A stretch of 64,000 bases of DNA, from contig NZ_JACCDF010000013.1 in the NCBI RefSeq assembly GCF_013415105.1, positions 62,001-126,000 of the forward strand. Reading direction: 5' to 3'. Shown piece by piece: positions 33,724 to 41,153 of the stretch. How positions within the stretch are numbered: position 1 is the stretch's first letter; every line of letters begins with the position of its first letter. The stretch comes from Vreelandella salicampi (lineage in GTDB: Bacteria > Pseudomonadota > Gammaproteobacteria > Pseudomonadales > Halomonadaceae). Made by a program: the position numbers and the translations under genes. The notes beneath the pieces are model-generated. The model had not been told where the DNA came from and searched no databases. It worked only from the letters and a program-made list of their open reading frames with translations.

Positions 33724-34899
33724 ATGGCACTGGGAAACCTGAGCAACCTACAAAGCCTGTCTCGTCGCTCCAAGGGTGCGAAAGAGGTGCTGATGCTCGA
33801 TACCGCCGAGGTAGAGCCCAAGCAAGGGCAGGTACGAGAGAAGTTTGCTGGCATCGAGGAGCTGGCCGAGTCGATTAAGGTGAACGGCCAGGAGCAGCCG
33901 ATCATCGTCTATCCCAAGGACGAGAGCGGGAAATACCGCATCCAGAAGGGTGAGCGGCGCTGGCGAGCCTGCAAGCTGGCTGGTGTGCCTGTGGAGGCGA
34001 TCGTCAACAAGAAGGAGTTGGACGACCTGGATGAGACGGCTGGCGAGCTGATCGAGAACATCCAGCGCGAGAACCTGACCCCGATGGAGATCGCCAAGGG
34101 CATCCAGAAATTCATCGATCGCGGCTGGCAGGGCATGGATGTCGCCAAGCGGCTAGGCAAGTCCCGGGGGTACGTCTCCTCCCACCTGTCCCTGCTGAAG
34201 CTCCCCGATTGCGTGATGCGTCTCTACGATGAGGAGGTTACGTCTGACCCGGAATCGCTCAACACGCTGCGCCAGCTGCACTCTATCGCCCCGGAACAGG
34301 CAGAGCGGATCTGCGCCAAGGCCCTGGAGGAAGGTATCAGCCGGAAGGCATGCCGTGAGCTTCTGAAGCAGGCCAAGAAAGGCGGCCTGCCTGAAGATCC
34401 CGAGATCCCGTCCCCGGAGAACCCGGCGCCGGCTCCTGGCCCTGGGACCAACGACGACCAACCGAGCCTCCGGGGATTCGAGGAACCCTCTGAGGGCGGC
34501 GATGGCGACAAGGAGCCAAGTGCCGGCACCTCCGCGGGCTCGAGCGAAGCGTCATCCAGCCCTTCGCCTGGCCAGAGAGGTTCTGCTGCGGGAGAAGAAG
34601 CTGGCGCTGGCGCCGAGCTGCCGCAAGAGGACAAGGCCACTCCCAAGTGGGATGCACGGAAAGACCCTGAGGCCAAGGACGCCACCCCGCCACAGCCAGT
34701 ACCCACCAAGGAGCCGGCACGGGCTCGGATCGTGGTCAGCGTCAGCACCTCAGACGGGCATCGCAGTGGCGTGCTGCACACGGATCGCATTGACCCTGAA
34801 GCGGGCTATTGCTGGGTTCGCCTCGACAATGGTGACGAGGAGCCGTTGCGGGCGCGAGTATCGGACGTTCAACTGCTTGGCGTCGAAGGAGAGGAATAG
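33724..34899 (+). CDS. korB: KorB-type ParB partition and repressor protein
   Basis: The 391-residue protein has the ParB N-terminal domain (GQEQPIIVYP, IQKGERRWRACKLAG, LIENIQRENLTPMEIAKGI), an HTH with VAKRLGKSRGYVSSHLSLLK, a long disordered Pro/Ser/Glu linker, and a C-terminal SH3-like domain (GHRSGVLHTDRIDPEAGYCW then VRLDNGDEEPLRARVSDVQL) as in IncP KorB. KorB is both a centromere-binding protein and a global repressor acting with KorA. The dispersed TTTCGCATGCGAAA sites are its likely targets. Confidence 0.88.
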   Translation: MALGNLSNLQSLSRRSKGAKEVLMLDTAEVEPKQGQVREKFAGIEELAESIKVNGQEQPIIVYPKDESGKYRIQKGERRWRACKLAGVPVEAIVNKKELDDLDETAGELIENIQRENLTPMEIAKGIQKFIDRGWQGMDVAKRLGKSRGYVSSHLSLLKLPDCVMRLYDEEVTSDPESLNTLRQLHSIAPEQAERICAKALEEGISRKACRELLKQAKKGGLPEDPEIPSPENPAPAPGPGTNDDQPSLRGFEEPSEGGDGDKEPSAGTSAGSSEASSSPSPGQRGSAAGEEAGAGAELPQEDKATPKWDARKDPEAKDATPPQPVPTKEPARARIVVSVSTSDGHRSGVLHTDRIDPEAGYCWVRLDNGDEEPLRARVSDVQLLGVEGEE

Positions 34900-34904
34900 C
34901 ACCG

Positions 34905-35174
34905 ATGCCGAGCCTATCGCGAGACACACAGCGCAAGTACGCCATCCTGCGGGCGATCGACACCATGGAGCGGCCGTCGCTTCAGGACATCGCCTCGGAG
35001 ACTGGCATACCTGCCGGCACCGTCAAACGACAGCTGACTTCGATCCGGGAGGAGCTGAAGGTGAAGATCCTCTTCATCCGAGACCCAAGCTCGCCAGAGG
35101 GCGCCAACGGGTACTACTCCCTCGAGGGGTGGGGCATCCTCGACCCGTCTTCCTTCCGCAATCACTTCGGTTGA
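34905..35174 (+). CDS. small winged-helix DNA-binding protein
   Basis: The 89-residue product has an HTH (RPSLQDIASETGIPAGTVKR) and a wing-like ANGYYSLEGWGIL. It starts 5 bp after korB, so it belongs to the partition operon and may be an additional regulator. A terminator follows. Confidence 0.7.
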   Translation: MPSLSRDTQRKYAILRAIDTMERPSLQDIASETGIPAGTVKRQLTSIREELKVKILFIRDPSSPEGANGYYSLEGWGILDPSSFRNHFG

Positions 35175-35195
35175 CGCCGAACGACCACGCGACCC

Positions 35196-35218
35196 AGGGA
35201 GGCCACGGCCTCCCTTTC
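35196..35218. terminator. bidirectional hairpin terminator
   Basis: AGGGAGGCC-ac-GGCCTCCCT with T tract, between the partition operon and the convergent minus-strand genes. Confidence 0.8.
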
Positions 35219-35236
35219 TCATGTCCAGCCGCCTGG

Positions 35237-35521
35237 CTAGAAGTGGCTCAGTGGCCGGAAGTCAGGGTTCAGATCATCCAGGATGTCTCCCAGATCGGCC
35301 AGTGCGTCTCCGTAGCACTCATGGACAACCCCTGAGGACACCCGGTTGGGCATGTCGAGCTGATCGAGCACGACGAGAAGCAGACCCGGTGCCCCGTCTC
35401 GGGTTATCACGTCGATGTTCCCCCACAGATTCTCCCGCGAGACCGCATAGCTCAGCATCTCTCTGAAGCGCTCACGGTCATGCAGGATCTGGATGTTTCG
35501 CATTCCGGGCTCCTGGTTCAT
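35237..35521 (-). CDS. uncharacterised protein coupled to the recombinase
   Basis: The 94-residue product (MNQEPGMRNIQILHDRERFR...) starts with an ATG overlapping the recombinase TGA by 4 bp, so it is translationally coupled. It contains LLLVVLDQLDMPNRVSSGVV and an acidic C-terminus. Function unknown; it may be a recombinase accessory protein. Confidence 0.55.
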   Translation of the reverse strand: MNQEPGMRNIQILHDRERFREMLSYAVSRENLWGNIDVITRDGAPGLLLVVLDQLDMPNRVSSGVVHECYGDALADLGDILDDLNPDFRPLSHF

Positions 35522-36477
35522 TGTCCCTTCATCGCCTCCTCGAGGCGCCGTTCCGCGCTACGGTCATAGCGCTGCGTGGTCGCTAGGTTCGAGTGCCCCA
35601 GCGCATACTGCACGGTCAGCACGTCAATGCCACGATCAAGCAGGTTGGTGGCAAAGGTCCGCCTGAAGTCGTGAGGGGCGCATTCGTCTATGCCGGCCTG
35701 GGCCGCACGCTCCTTGATGATGTAGTAGACGGCCTGATCGGTCAGCCTCTGATCGCACACCACGCCATGCCGGCGCACCCTCGTGAACAGTGGACCAGTG
35801 TCACGGCCAAGACAGGCCTGCCAGGCCCTGAGCCCCTTGAACGTCCGGTCGGGAAGGAAGACCAGCCGCTCCTTGTTGCCCTTGCCGACGATCCTGATGG
35901 CCTTGCGGCTGGTATCGATAGCCTCCAGATCCACGGACACACTCTCCGACCGGCGCAAACCCGTCGATACAAGCAGCTGGAGCAGCGCTGCATCACGAAC
36001 CCCCTTGGGGCTGTCGTCAGTTTCGCATGCGGAACTGAGGGCCTGGATCGTGGCTTCATCCAGGTGGACCCCTTTGGGAAGACGGGAGCCAGGGACGCCC
36101 TTCAAGTCGCGGATCTGCTGGTAGCTCTCGCTGTCCATGTCCCCCATGACCCAGGCCTCGCGGGCAACACCCTTCATGGCCGACAAGGCAGCATTGACCG
36201 TGGCTGGCGCCTTGCCCATCTCGGTCATCATCTCCACGATCGATCGGACATGCTCACGGCGTATCAGCGCCCATGGGCAGCCCTGGATGTCGTAGCCACC
36301 GCTCAGCCTGGCGATGAACTGTAGGTGGGACCGCATCGTGATCCGGCTACGCCGGGAATTGAGGTTCAGCAGGTACGAGAGCCCTGCATTGCCTCTGGCC
36401 TCCGAGAGTGCGTCCTCAGCACCGGCCGCGAGCGCCTGGGAGCCCTGGGGTCGAACAAGGGTCAGCTCGCTATCCAT
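35518..36477 (-). CDS. tyrosine recombinase (XerC/D-like)
   Basis: The 319-residue protein has an N-terminal core-binding SAM-like domain and a catalytic domain with TGLRRSE (Arg I), PHDFRRTFATNL (His-x-x-Arg), GHSNLATTQRY (Gly-His and the Tyr nucleophile). Length matches plasmid-borne recombinases that resolve multimers. GGAGGG precedes the ATG at 36477; the open frame extends upstream to 36564 over the next gene. A degenerate KorB-like palindrome lies inside the gene at 36021. Confidence 0.85.
   Translation of the reverse strand: MDSELTLVRPQGSQALAAGAEDALSEARGNAGLSYLLNLNSRRSRITMRSHLQFIARLSGGYDIQGCPWALIRREHVRSIVEMMTEMGKAPATVNAALSAMKGVAREAWVMGDMDSESYQQIRDLKGVPGSRLPKGVHLDEATIQALSSACETDDSPKGVRDAALLQLLVSTGLRRSESVSVDLEAIDTSRKAIRIVGKGNKERLVFLPDRTFKGLRAWQACLGRDTGPLFTRVRRHGVVCDQRLTDQAVYYIIKERAAQAGIDECAPHDFRRTFATNLLDRGIDVLTVQYALGHSNLATTQRYDRSAERRLEEAMKGQ
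36021..36034. promoter_or_regulatory. KorB/parS-like palindrome, site 6 (degenerate)
   Basis: TTTCGCATGCGGAA, one base from the consensus, inside the tyrosine recombinase gene. Confidence 0.45.
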
Positions 36478-36790
36478 GGCCACCCTCCGCCCCGGTCGAC
36501 ACGAGCTGCTTGAGGTGGTCGGCTTGGTGACTCGAGCACTGCTCAACCCCGTCCAGGTTGCCATGCTGGTGCTTCAGCTCGTAGAAGCCGTCGCCCCCAG
36601 GCACCTCCTCGACATAGACACGCTGGCGCTTGAGCCCGCCCGGGATGGTGCAGCTCAGGTGCTCCAAGACGGAATCAGCGTCCTCTCGGACGCTCACGAT
36701 CTCTCCGTGATCGCGAAGGATCACCATGAAGTCATTGGTCAAGACAGCCGAGTATCCAGCCCTCGGTGGCATCGTGATCTGGTCTACCAT
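36470..36790 (-). CDS. uncharacterised protein, paralogue of the 36934 product
   Basis: The 106-residue product contains AVLTNDFMVILRDHGEIVSV and LKRQRVYVEEVPGGDGFYEL. The gene at 36934 gives a matching layout (ALVSDILVVIIDQDGPRSV, LGRRRVYYRDTMGRFDEI, then a DHQ near the C-terminus), so the two are paralogues. It overlaps the recombinase start by 8 bp and probably shares its transcript. No function known. Confidence 0.55.
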   Translation of the reverse strand: MVDQITMPPRAGYSAVLTNDFMVILRDHGEIVSVREDADSVLEHLSCTIPGGLKRQRVYVEEVPGGDGFYELKHQHGNLDGVEQCSSHQADHLKQLVSTGAEGGHG

Positions 36791-36933
36791 TCAGGTCTCC
36801 AACACAGATGGTCGGCGGGCACCCTCGAGGCCGGAGCCCCGCTGGCACCGCCAGGTGGTTTCAACCATGGCCATCATTTTCCCTGGCCAGGGGGCGGTGA
36901 GATGGGTCAGCCCGTGCAGCAGCCCATCGATCG

Positions 36934-37212
36934 CTACACCTCCTCGAGGCACCATTCAGCAAAGGCCTCCTGCTGGTGGTCGCTACAGGGGGCGAAGCCG
37001 GTGAAGTGGCCACCCTCGATCCTGATCTCATCGAAGCGACCCATGGTGTCGCGGTAGTAGACTCGTCGCCGCCCGAGGTCGCCCAGCTCAGCGGTCAGAC
37101 GGTCGATGACGCCCTGGGCATCGTTGGTGACGGAGCGTGGCCCATCCTGATCGATGATCACCACCAGGATGTCGCTGACGAGCGCGATCTTGTAGATGGC
37201 CTGTAGCCTCAT
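36934..37212 (-). CDS. uncharacterised protein, paralogue of the 36470 product
   Basis: The 92-residue product shares the order of motifs with the 36470 product, including RRRVYY and CSDHQQEAF versus CSSHQADHL. It appears to be first in the minus-strand operon leading to the tyrosine recombinase. No family recognised. Confidence 0.55.
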   Translation of the reverse strand: MRLQAIYKIALVSDILVVIIDQDGPRSVTNDAQGVIDRLTAELGDLGRRRVYYRDTMGRFDEIRIEGGHFTGFAPCSDHQQEAFAEWCLEEV

Positions 37213-37554
37213 GCGTGAATCCTCTCCATGTGCTCTTCAGGGAGGCTAGTCGCCCCTATCGCCCTTCTCTACTTTCTTAAATAACTATTTTAATAAGTAG
37301 AGATAGGAATGGCCAGACCAAGCTACATTTTATGTGGATCTAGGCAGTCACTCGTAAACGATAAAATTACGCCTATGAACCTGTTTTCATTCGATTTATC
37401 GGTGTTATCGACGGCTTTCGTGCCGCCTGTACGCAAAATCTGAGCGCCATTGGCGGGTGTTCCTCTGGATTTTGCACAGCGGCGCCTGTCCAGCGGCCCA
37501 GCACACTGCCAAGTCAGAGGGCTTCGGCAGGTCGACCAATCACCAAGGAGCCCA
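37213..37554. other. intergenic region with nested inverted repeats
   Basis: No gene is seen. The stretch is AT-rich around 37265-37390. GCAAAATC at 37433-37440 and GATTTTGC at 37468-37475 form an 8-bp inverted repeat enclosing CGCC-att-GGCG. Lying between a tyrosine recombinase operon and the replication genes, it could be a recombination or replication-control site. Confidence 0.4.
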
Positions 37555-37583
37555 TTGACACCGGGTTAAGCAGTCGCCAATAT
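37555..37583 (+). promoter_or_regulatory. promoter of mvaT-like gene and rep
   Basis: TTGACA at 37555, 17-bp spacer, weak -10 CAATAT at 37578, followed at once by the GTGCTTTGCAC dyad. Confidence 0.55.
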
Positions 37584-37594
37584 GTGCTTTGCAC
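37584..37594. promoter_or_regulatory. candidate KorA-type operator (site 2)
   Basis: GTGCTTTGCAC, continuing ACTT as in the site before korA. It lies directly downstream of the -10 box, 27 bp before the mvaT-like start. Confidence 0.5.
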
Positions 37595-37621
37595 ACTTAC
37601 CATATCCATAGGGGTTTAGGA

Positions 37622-37981
37622 ATGAGCATCCTCGCTAGGTACTTCCAACTCGAAAATGAGGCCCAAGAGCTTCGCAGGAAGATGCAAACTTTAGAGGACA
37701 CTCCTGAGTTCAAAAGGGAAAAGGAATTTATAGATAAGCTCAGAAGGCTAATGGATGAATATAATAAGACAAATGGCGAAGTTATATCAGCTCTTGCCCC
37801 TGAATCAAGCATCGAGAACACTGAAAGCAAAAGAAGAAGAAAAAGAAAACTTAAAGTATATAGGAACCCTGAGACTGGTGAGGTTGTAGAAACCAGAGGT
37901 GGCAACCAGAAGACATTGAAGGCATGGAAAGAACAGTACGGGGCAGAAACTGTTGATTCATGGCTGATTGAAGAGAAGTAA
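37622..37981 (+). CDS. MvaT/H-NS-like nucleoid protein
   Basis: The 119-residue protein has an N-terminal coiled-coil oligomerisation region and a C-terminal DNA-binding domain LKVYRNPETGEVVETRGGNQ followed by KTLKAWKEQYGAETVDSWLI, close to MvaT/MvaU/Pmr of Pseudomonas. Such proteins silence AT-rich DNA, and plasmid versions lower the fitness cost of plasmid carriage. Its gene is AT-rich. The ATG at 37622 (GGTTTAGGA before it) fits the family's 120-130 residues. It lies 36 bp upstream of rep and is probably co-transcribed. Confidence 0.87.
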   Translation: MSILARYFQLENEAQELRRKMQTLEDTPEFKREKEFIDKLRRLMDEYNKTNGEVISALAPESSIENTESKRRRKRKLKVYRNPETGEVVETRGGNQKTLKAWKEQYGAETVDSWLIEEK

Positions 37982-38017
37982 TCGGTTATATTGTGCAGCA
38001 GGCTGTAGAGGTTTACG

Positions 38018-39052
38018 ATGTCTAAAAAAAGCAGCAATGACAAGGATATACAGGCCATCTCGGTGAGCAAGTCGGCTCAGCTCGACCTTTTCAGCCTGCT
38101 AGACGCCCGTGATGGCGATTATAGCAATAGCATCGATATTTATGATTCTTTGCCTAAATATTCGCTCGAGCGGCGTCGGCGCTTTACTGATATTCGGCAA
38201 GCCGCCGCGAAAGAACGTGAATGCCGGGTGGGTGGTCGCGTAATAAAAGTAAAAGTCCGCCCTGCTCTAATTGAAACACGTCCTGGGAAACCTGAGCTTG
38301 TTTACCCAGGTGAGCGCGAAGAGATCATTGAGGATGCTTTGAGAAAACTCGCTGTAAATGGCGGGATCGCGATGATTGACGGAAAGGTGGGTGTGCTATT
38401 CACATTCTATCAACTTCGCAATGAATTAAAGAGAAACAATCACGAGTTTAAACTTAGCGAAATAAAAGAAGCTATTCTTGTTTGCCGCGGGGCTCAACTT
38501 GAAACGGTTTCTGAAGATGGGGAAACGGTTATATCATCGAGCTTCTTCCCTATGGTAGGTCTTACCACAAGGAAAGACTTGAAGCTGAGGGAGGGGGATA
38601 CAAAGTGCTATGTTCAGTTTAATCCCCTGGTGACTGAAAGCATTCATAACCAGACTTTCAGGCTGTATGACTATAAAACGTCTATGGCTATTAAGAGCCC
38701 CCTTGCTCGCTATATTCACAAGAGAATGAGTCACCATTGGAGTCAGGCCTCCTCCACCAATCCCTACACGCCGCGGCTTGTCTCCTTTCTCAAAGGGAGT
38801 CCGAGGGGGCTCTCTGACCGTATGGCCACGAATGTGAGGGCCATGAAGATGGCTCTTGATACGCTGAAGGAGCATAATGTCATCGATAGCTACGATGACA
38901 GCGAACGAATCAAAGACGGAAAGAAACTGACCGATATTGTTTACAAGATATACCCTACTAAGCAGTTCGTTAAGATCATAAAAAAGGCGAACTACAAGAA
39001 TGGGATAATATCTACAAAAAAGGCTCTTACAGCTTCTGAAGAGAGTGAGTAG
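38018..39052 (+). CDS. plasmid replication initiator protein
   Basis: The 344-residue protein has a winged-helix-rich layout: YQLRNELKRNNHEFKLSEIK and a second domain with RLYDYKTSMAIKSPLARYIH then RLVSFLKGSPRG, similar to RepA-type initiators of large plasmids. The position beside iteron arrays supports a Rep role. The gene is less GC-rich than the backbone and ends 77 bp before the IS element, which separates it from the iterons. Exact Rep family not assigned. Confidence 0.7.
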   Translation: MSKKSSNDKDIQAISVSKSAQLDLFSLLDARDGDYSNSIDIYDSLPKYSLERRRRFTDIRQAAAKERECRVGGRVIKVKVRPALIETRPGKPELVYPGEREEIIEDALRKLAVNGGIAMIDGKVGVLFTFYQLRNELKRNNHEFKLSEIKEAILVCRGAQLETVSEDGETVISSSFFPMVGLTTRKDLKLREGDTKCYVQFNPLVTESIHNQTFRLYDYKTSMAIKSPLARYIHKRMSHHWSQASSTNPYTPRLVSFLKGSPRGLSDRMATNVRAMKMALDTLKEHNVIDSYDDSERIKDGKKLTDIVYKIYPTKQFVKIIKKANYKNGIISTKKALTASEESE

Positions 39053-39082
39053 GTACGAAATATATTACTCCCTTTCATGCTA

Positions 39083-39110
39083 GCCGCGGGATATTAACTG
39101 CGGCTTTTTT
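39083..39110 (+). terminator. rho-independent terminator after rep
   Basis: GCCGC-gggatattaact-GCGGC followed by six T. Confidence 0.75.
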
Positions 39111-39121
39111 ATTGCCACTGG

Positions 39122-39129
39122 CTTTAATT
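39122..39129 (+). repeat. 8-bp target-site duplication, left copy
   Basis: CTTTAATT, identical to 42502-42509 on the other side of the element. Confidence 0.95.
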
Positions 39130-39153
39130 GGGTAAGCGGATTAAATGGTTGAT
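39130..39153 (+). repeat. left terminal inverted repeat of the IS
   Basis: 24-bp end starting GGGTAAGCGGATTAAATGG; it matches the right end at 21 of 24 positions. Confidence 0.93.
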
Positions 39154-39216
39154 CTTACCTTTGCATGAGAGTGAGACAGACCGGCATCTCATCGGATTAT
39201 CTGGTTGATGCTTCAC

Positions 39217-39624
39217 CTACTGCTGGTGCATGTTTCCTTCGCTAATTCCAGCAAGAACCCCACACGCCTCAACTTCCCGGTCATCGTTGCAACTCGCTCT
39301 CAGTGAAACGAGTTGTTTCTCAAGCGCTTGCAGAGCGGTTATCTGCGACCGCACATGAGAGATGTGATCATCGAGCAAGGCGTTGACGGCGGTACAAGGC
39401 TGATGAGGGTCGTCCTGATAGCTCTGTAGTTCGTGAATCTCAGCCAGTGACAGGCCCAGGATTCTGCAGCGACGGATGAAGGCCAGCCCCTCACCATGCT
39501 TCTCGGTATAGACACGGTAACCGTTGTCCTGCCGATCAGGCGGCGGCAACAAGCCCTGCTGTTCATAGAAGCGGATCGTCTGTGTTTCGACCCCTACCAA
39601 CTGCGCCAACTGACCAATGCGCAT
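39217..39624 (-). CDS. MerR-family metal-responsive regulator (CadR/PbrR-like)
   Basis: The 135-residue protein has the MerR HTH (MRIGQLAQLVGVETQTIRFY), dimerisation helix and cysteines in SCNDDREVEACGV and DPHQPCTAV that fit Cd/Pb-sensing members. GGAGGAGG lies before the ATG at 39624. Divergent from the transporter gene with a MerR-type promoter between. Passenger gene of the IS. Confidence 0.88.
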   Translation of the reverse strand: MRIGQLAQLVGVETQTIRFYEQQGLLPPPDRQDNGYRVYTEKHGEGLAFIRRCRILGLSLAEIHELQSYQDDPHQPCTAVNALLDDHISHVRSQITALQALEKQLVSLRASCNDDREVEACGVLAGISEGNMHQQ

Positions 39625-39655
39625 CAGCCTCCTCCCCAACGGATTCTTTACTCTA

Positions 39656-39686
39656 TTGACCTTATAGTAGCTTTATAGTTTTAAAT
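39656..39686 (+). promoter_or_regulatory. MerR-type promoter with 19-bp spacer
   Basis: TTGACC at 39656, a 19-bp spacer with imperfect dyad (TTATAGTAGCTTTATAGTT), and TTAAAT at 39681. The long spacer is characteristic of promoters untwisted by MerR proteins on metal binding. Confidence 0.75.
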
Positions 39687-39719
39687 GGTACCACAACATT
39701 GTTCAAGTGGAGTCGTATC

Positions 39720-40616
39720 ATGAGCAAATCCTGTGGTGGCGCCTGTGGCGGTGATGCAACGTCCGCAGCGGATACCGATATACAGGCCTCCTCCGAGGCG
39801 CCAGGGAGATGGGTCAGTGTTTATGCCGTGCCGAAGATGGACTGTCCATCAGAAGAACGAATGATTCGCCTAGCCCTGAACGGCTTTGAGGAGATTCGGG
39901 CGCTGTCCTTCGACTTGTCGAACCGCCGGCTGAAGGTCGTGCATGACGGCGAGGTCGAGCCCGTCACCTCGAAACTGAAGACCTTGGGGCTAGGCGCCTC
40001 GCTTCAGGAAACCGTCGCTGCAAATCCGGAGACCATCAAGGCCGCCGAGTTTTCGGCAGCTTCTGCTAAGCAAGAATCCGGGACCCTGCGCTGGTTGCTC
40101 GGCATCAATGCACTTCTGTTCGTGGTGGAAATGACTGCCGGTCTGATCGCCCAGTCCACCGGCCTGATTGGAGAATCCCTGGACAATTTTGCCGATGCGG
40201 CGGTGTACGGGCTTGCCCTTTATGCGGTTGGACATAGCGTGAAAATGCAGGTACGTGCCGCGCATCTTGCTGGTGTACTGCAACTGATCTTGGCTGTGGG
40301 CGTGCTCGTAGAGGTGGTGAGACGCTTTGTATTCGGTAGTGAGCCTGAATCGCTGGTGATGATGGCTATCGCATTCGTCGCATTGATTGCCAATACCAGT
40401 TGTCTGCTGCTCATATCCAAACATCGGGAAGGCGGGGCGCACATGAAGGCAAGCTGGATATTCTCGGCCAACGACGTGGTGATCAACCTGGGGGTCATCA
40501 CCGCCGGCGCCCTGGTCGCGTGGACCGGTTCCAATTATCCGGATCTGATTATCGGCACCATCGCGGGGGGCATTGTACTTAACGGTGCCAGACGCATTTT
40601 GGCGTTGAAGGGTTAA
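39720..40616 (+). CDS. cation-diffusion-facilitator-like heavy metal transporter (czcD-like)
   Basis: The 298-residue protein has a Cys/His-poor, Gly-rich N-terminus with CGGACGG, a soluble HMA-like region (YAVPKMDCPSEERMIRLALN), then about six membrane segments with GLIGESLDNFADAAVYG carrying the CDF metal-binding Asp residues. It matches the czcD-like passenger of ISPpu12. GGAG lies 7 bp before the ATG at 39720. Likely exports Cd, Zn or Co. Confidence 0.85.
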   Translation: MSKSCGGACGGDATSAADTDIQASSEAPGRWVSVYAVPKMDCPSEERMIRLALNGFEEIRALSFDLSNRRLKVVHDGEVEPVTSKLKTLGLGASLQETVAANPETIKAAEFSAASAKQESGTLRWLLGINALLFVVEMTAGLIAQSTGLIGESLDNFADAAVYGLALYAVGHSVKMQVRAAHLAGVLQLILAVGVLVEVVRRFVFGSEPESLVMMAIAFVALIANTSCLLLISKHREGGAHMKASWIFSANDVVINLGVITAGALVAWTGSNYPDLIIGTIAGGIVLNGARRILALKG

Positions 40617-40619
40617 ATA

Positions 40620-41132
40620 ATGCTCATTATTGGCAAAAAGCTCTCGCCGTATGCCCTATTGTCCATATCGGGCCTGCTGGCAGCGTCTGATCAGGCTGTA
40701 AAGTGGCTGGTGCAGCAATCAATGGCCTATGGCGAGTATGTTTCGGTGACCCCGTTCTTTAACTGGGTGCACCTATGGAACACCGGTGCCGCATTCAGTC
40801 TTTTTGCGAATGGTGGAGGCTGGCAGCGCTACTTTTTTATCGGAATCGCGGTAGTGGTCTCGATTTTTCTGATCAAGCTGATCCTTGAAAATCGTCATAA
40901 AGGAGAAGCCATCGCTTACAGTCTTATCCTCGGTGGCGCCATGGGCAACCTGATTGACCGGGTCTTTCGCGGCTATGTTGTGGATTCCTTTGATTTCTAT
41001 TGGCGAGACTGGCATTGGCCGGCCTTCAACCTGGCTGATATTGCAATTGTCCTCGGTGCCTTACTTTTCGTTTCCAGCAGCTTGTTGGGTAAAAAAGCAA
41101 ACACCAATGCCGAGCCGGATGGATCTGACTGA
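40620..41132 (+). CDS. lspA: lipoprotein signal peptidase II
   Basis: The 170-residue, four-pass membrane protein has the catalytic motifs SDQAVKW, WNTGAAFS, GGAMGNLIDR and FNLADIAI, with the two Asp residues in place. It is the lspA passenger of ISPpu12-like elements; why an IS carries it is unclear. Starts 3 bp after the transporter stop. Confidence 0.93.
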   Translation: MLIIGKKLSPYALLSISGLLAASDQAVKWLVQQSMAYGEYVSVTPFFNWVHLWNTGAAFSLFANGGGWQRYFFIGIAVVVSIFLIKLILENRHKGEAIAYSLILGGAMGNLIDRVFRGYVVDSFDFYWRDWHWPAFNLADIAIVLGALLFVSSSLLGKKANTNAEPDGSD

Positions 41133-41153
41133 CACCTACGCCTATACAACACC

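Noticed and set aside
35593..36324. Plus-strand 243-codon open frame
   Set aside because: It is opposite the tyrosine recombinase with its full catalytic residue set, and has no ribosome site.
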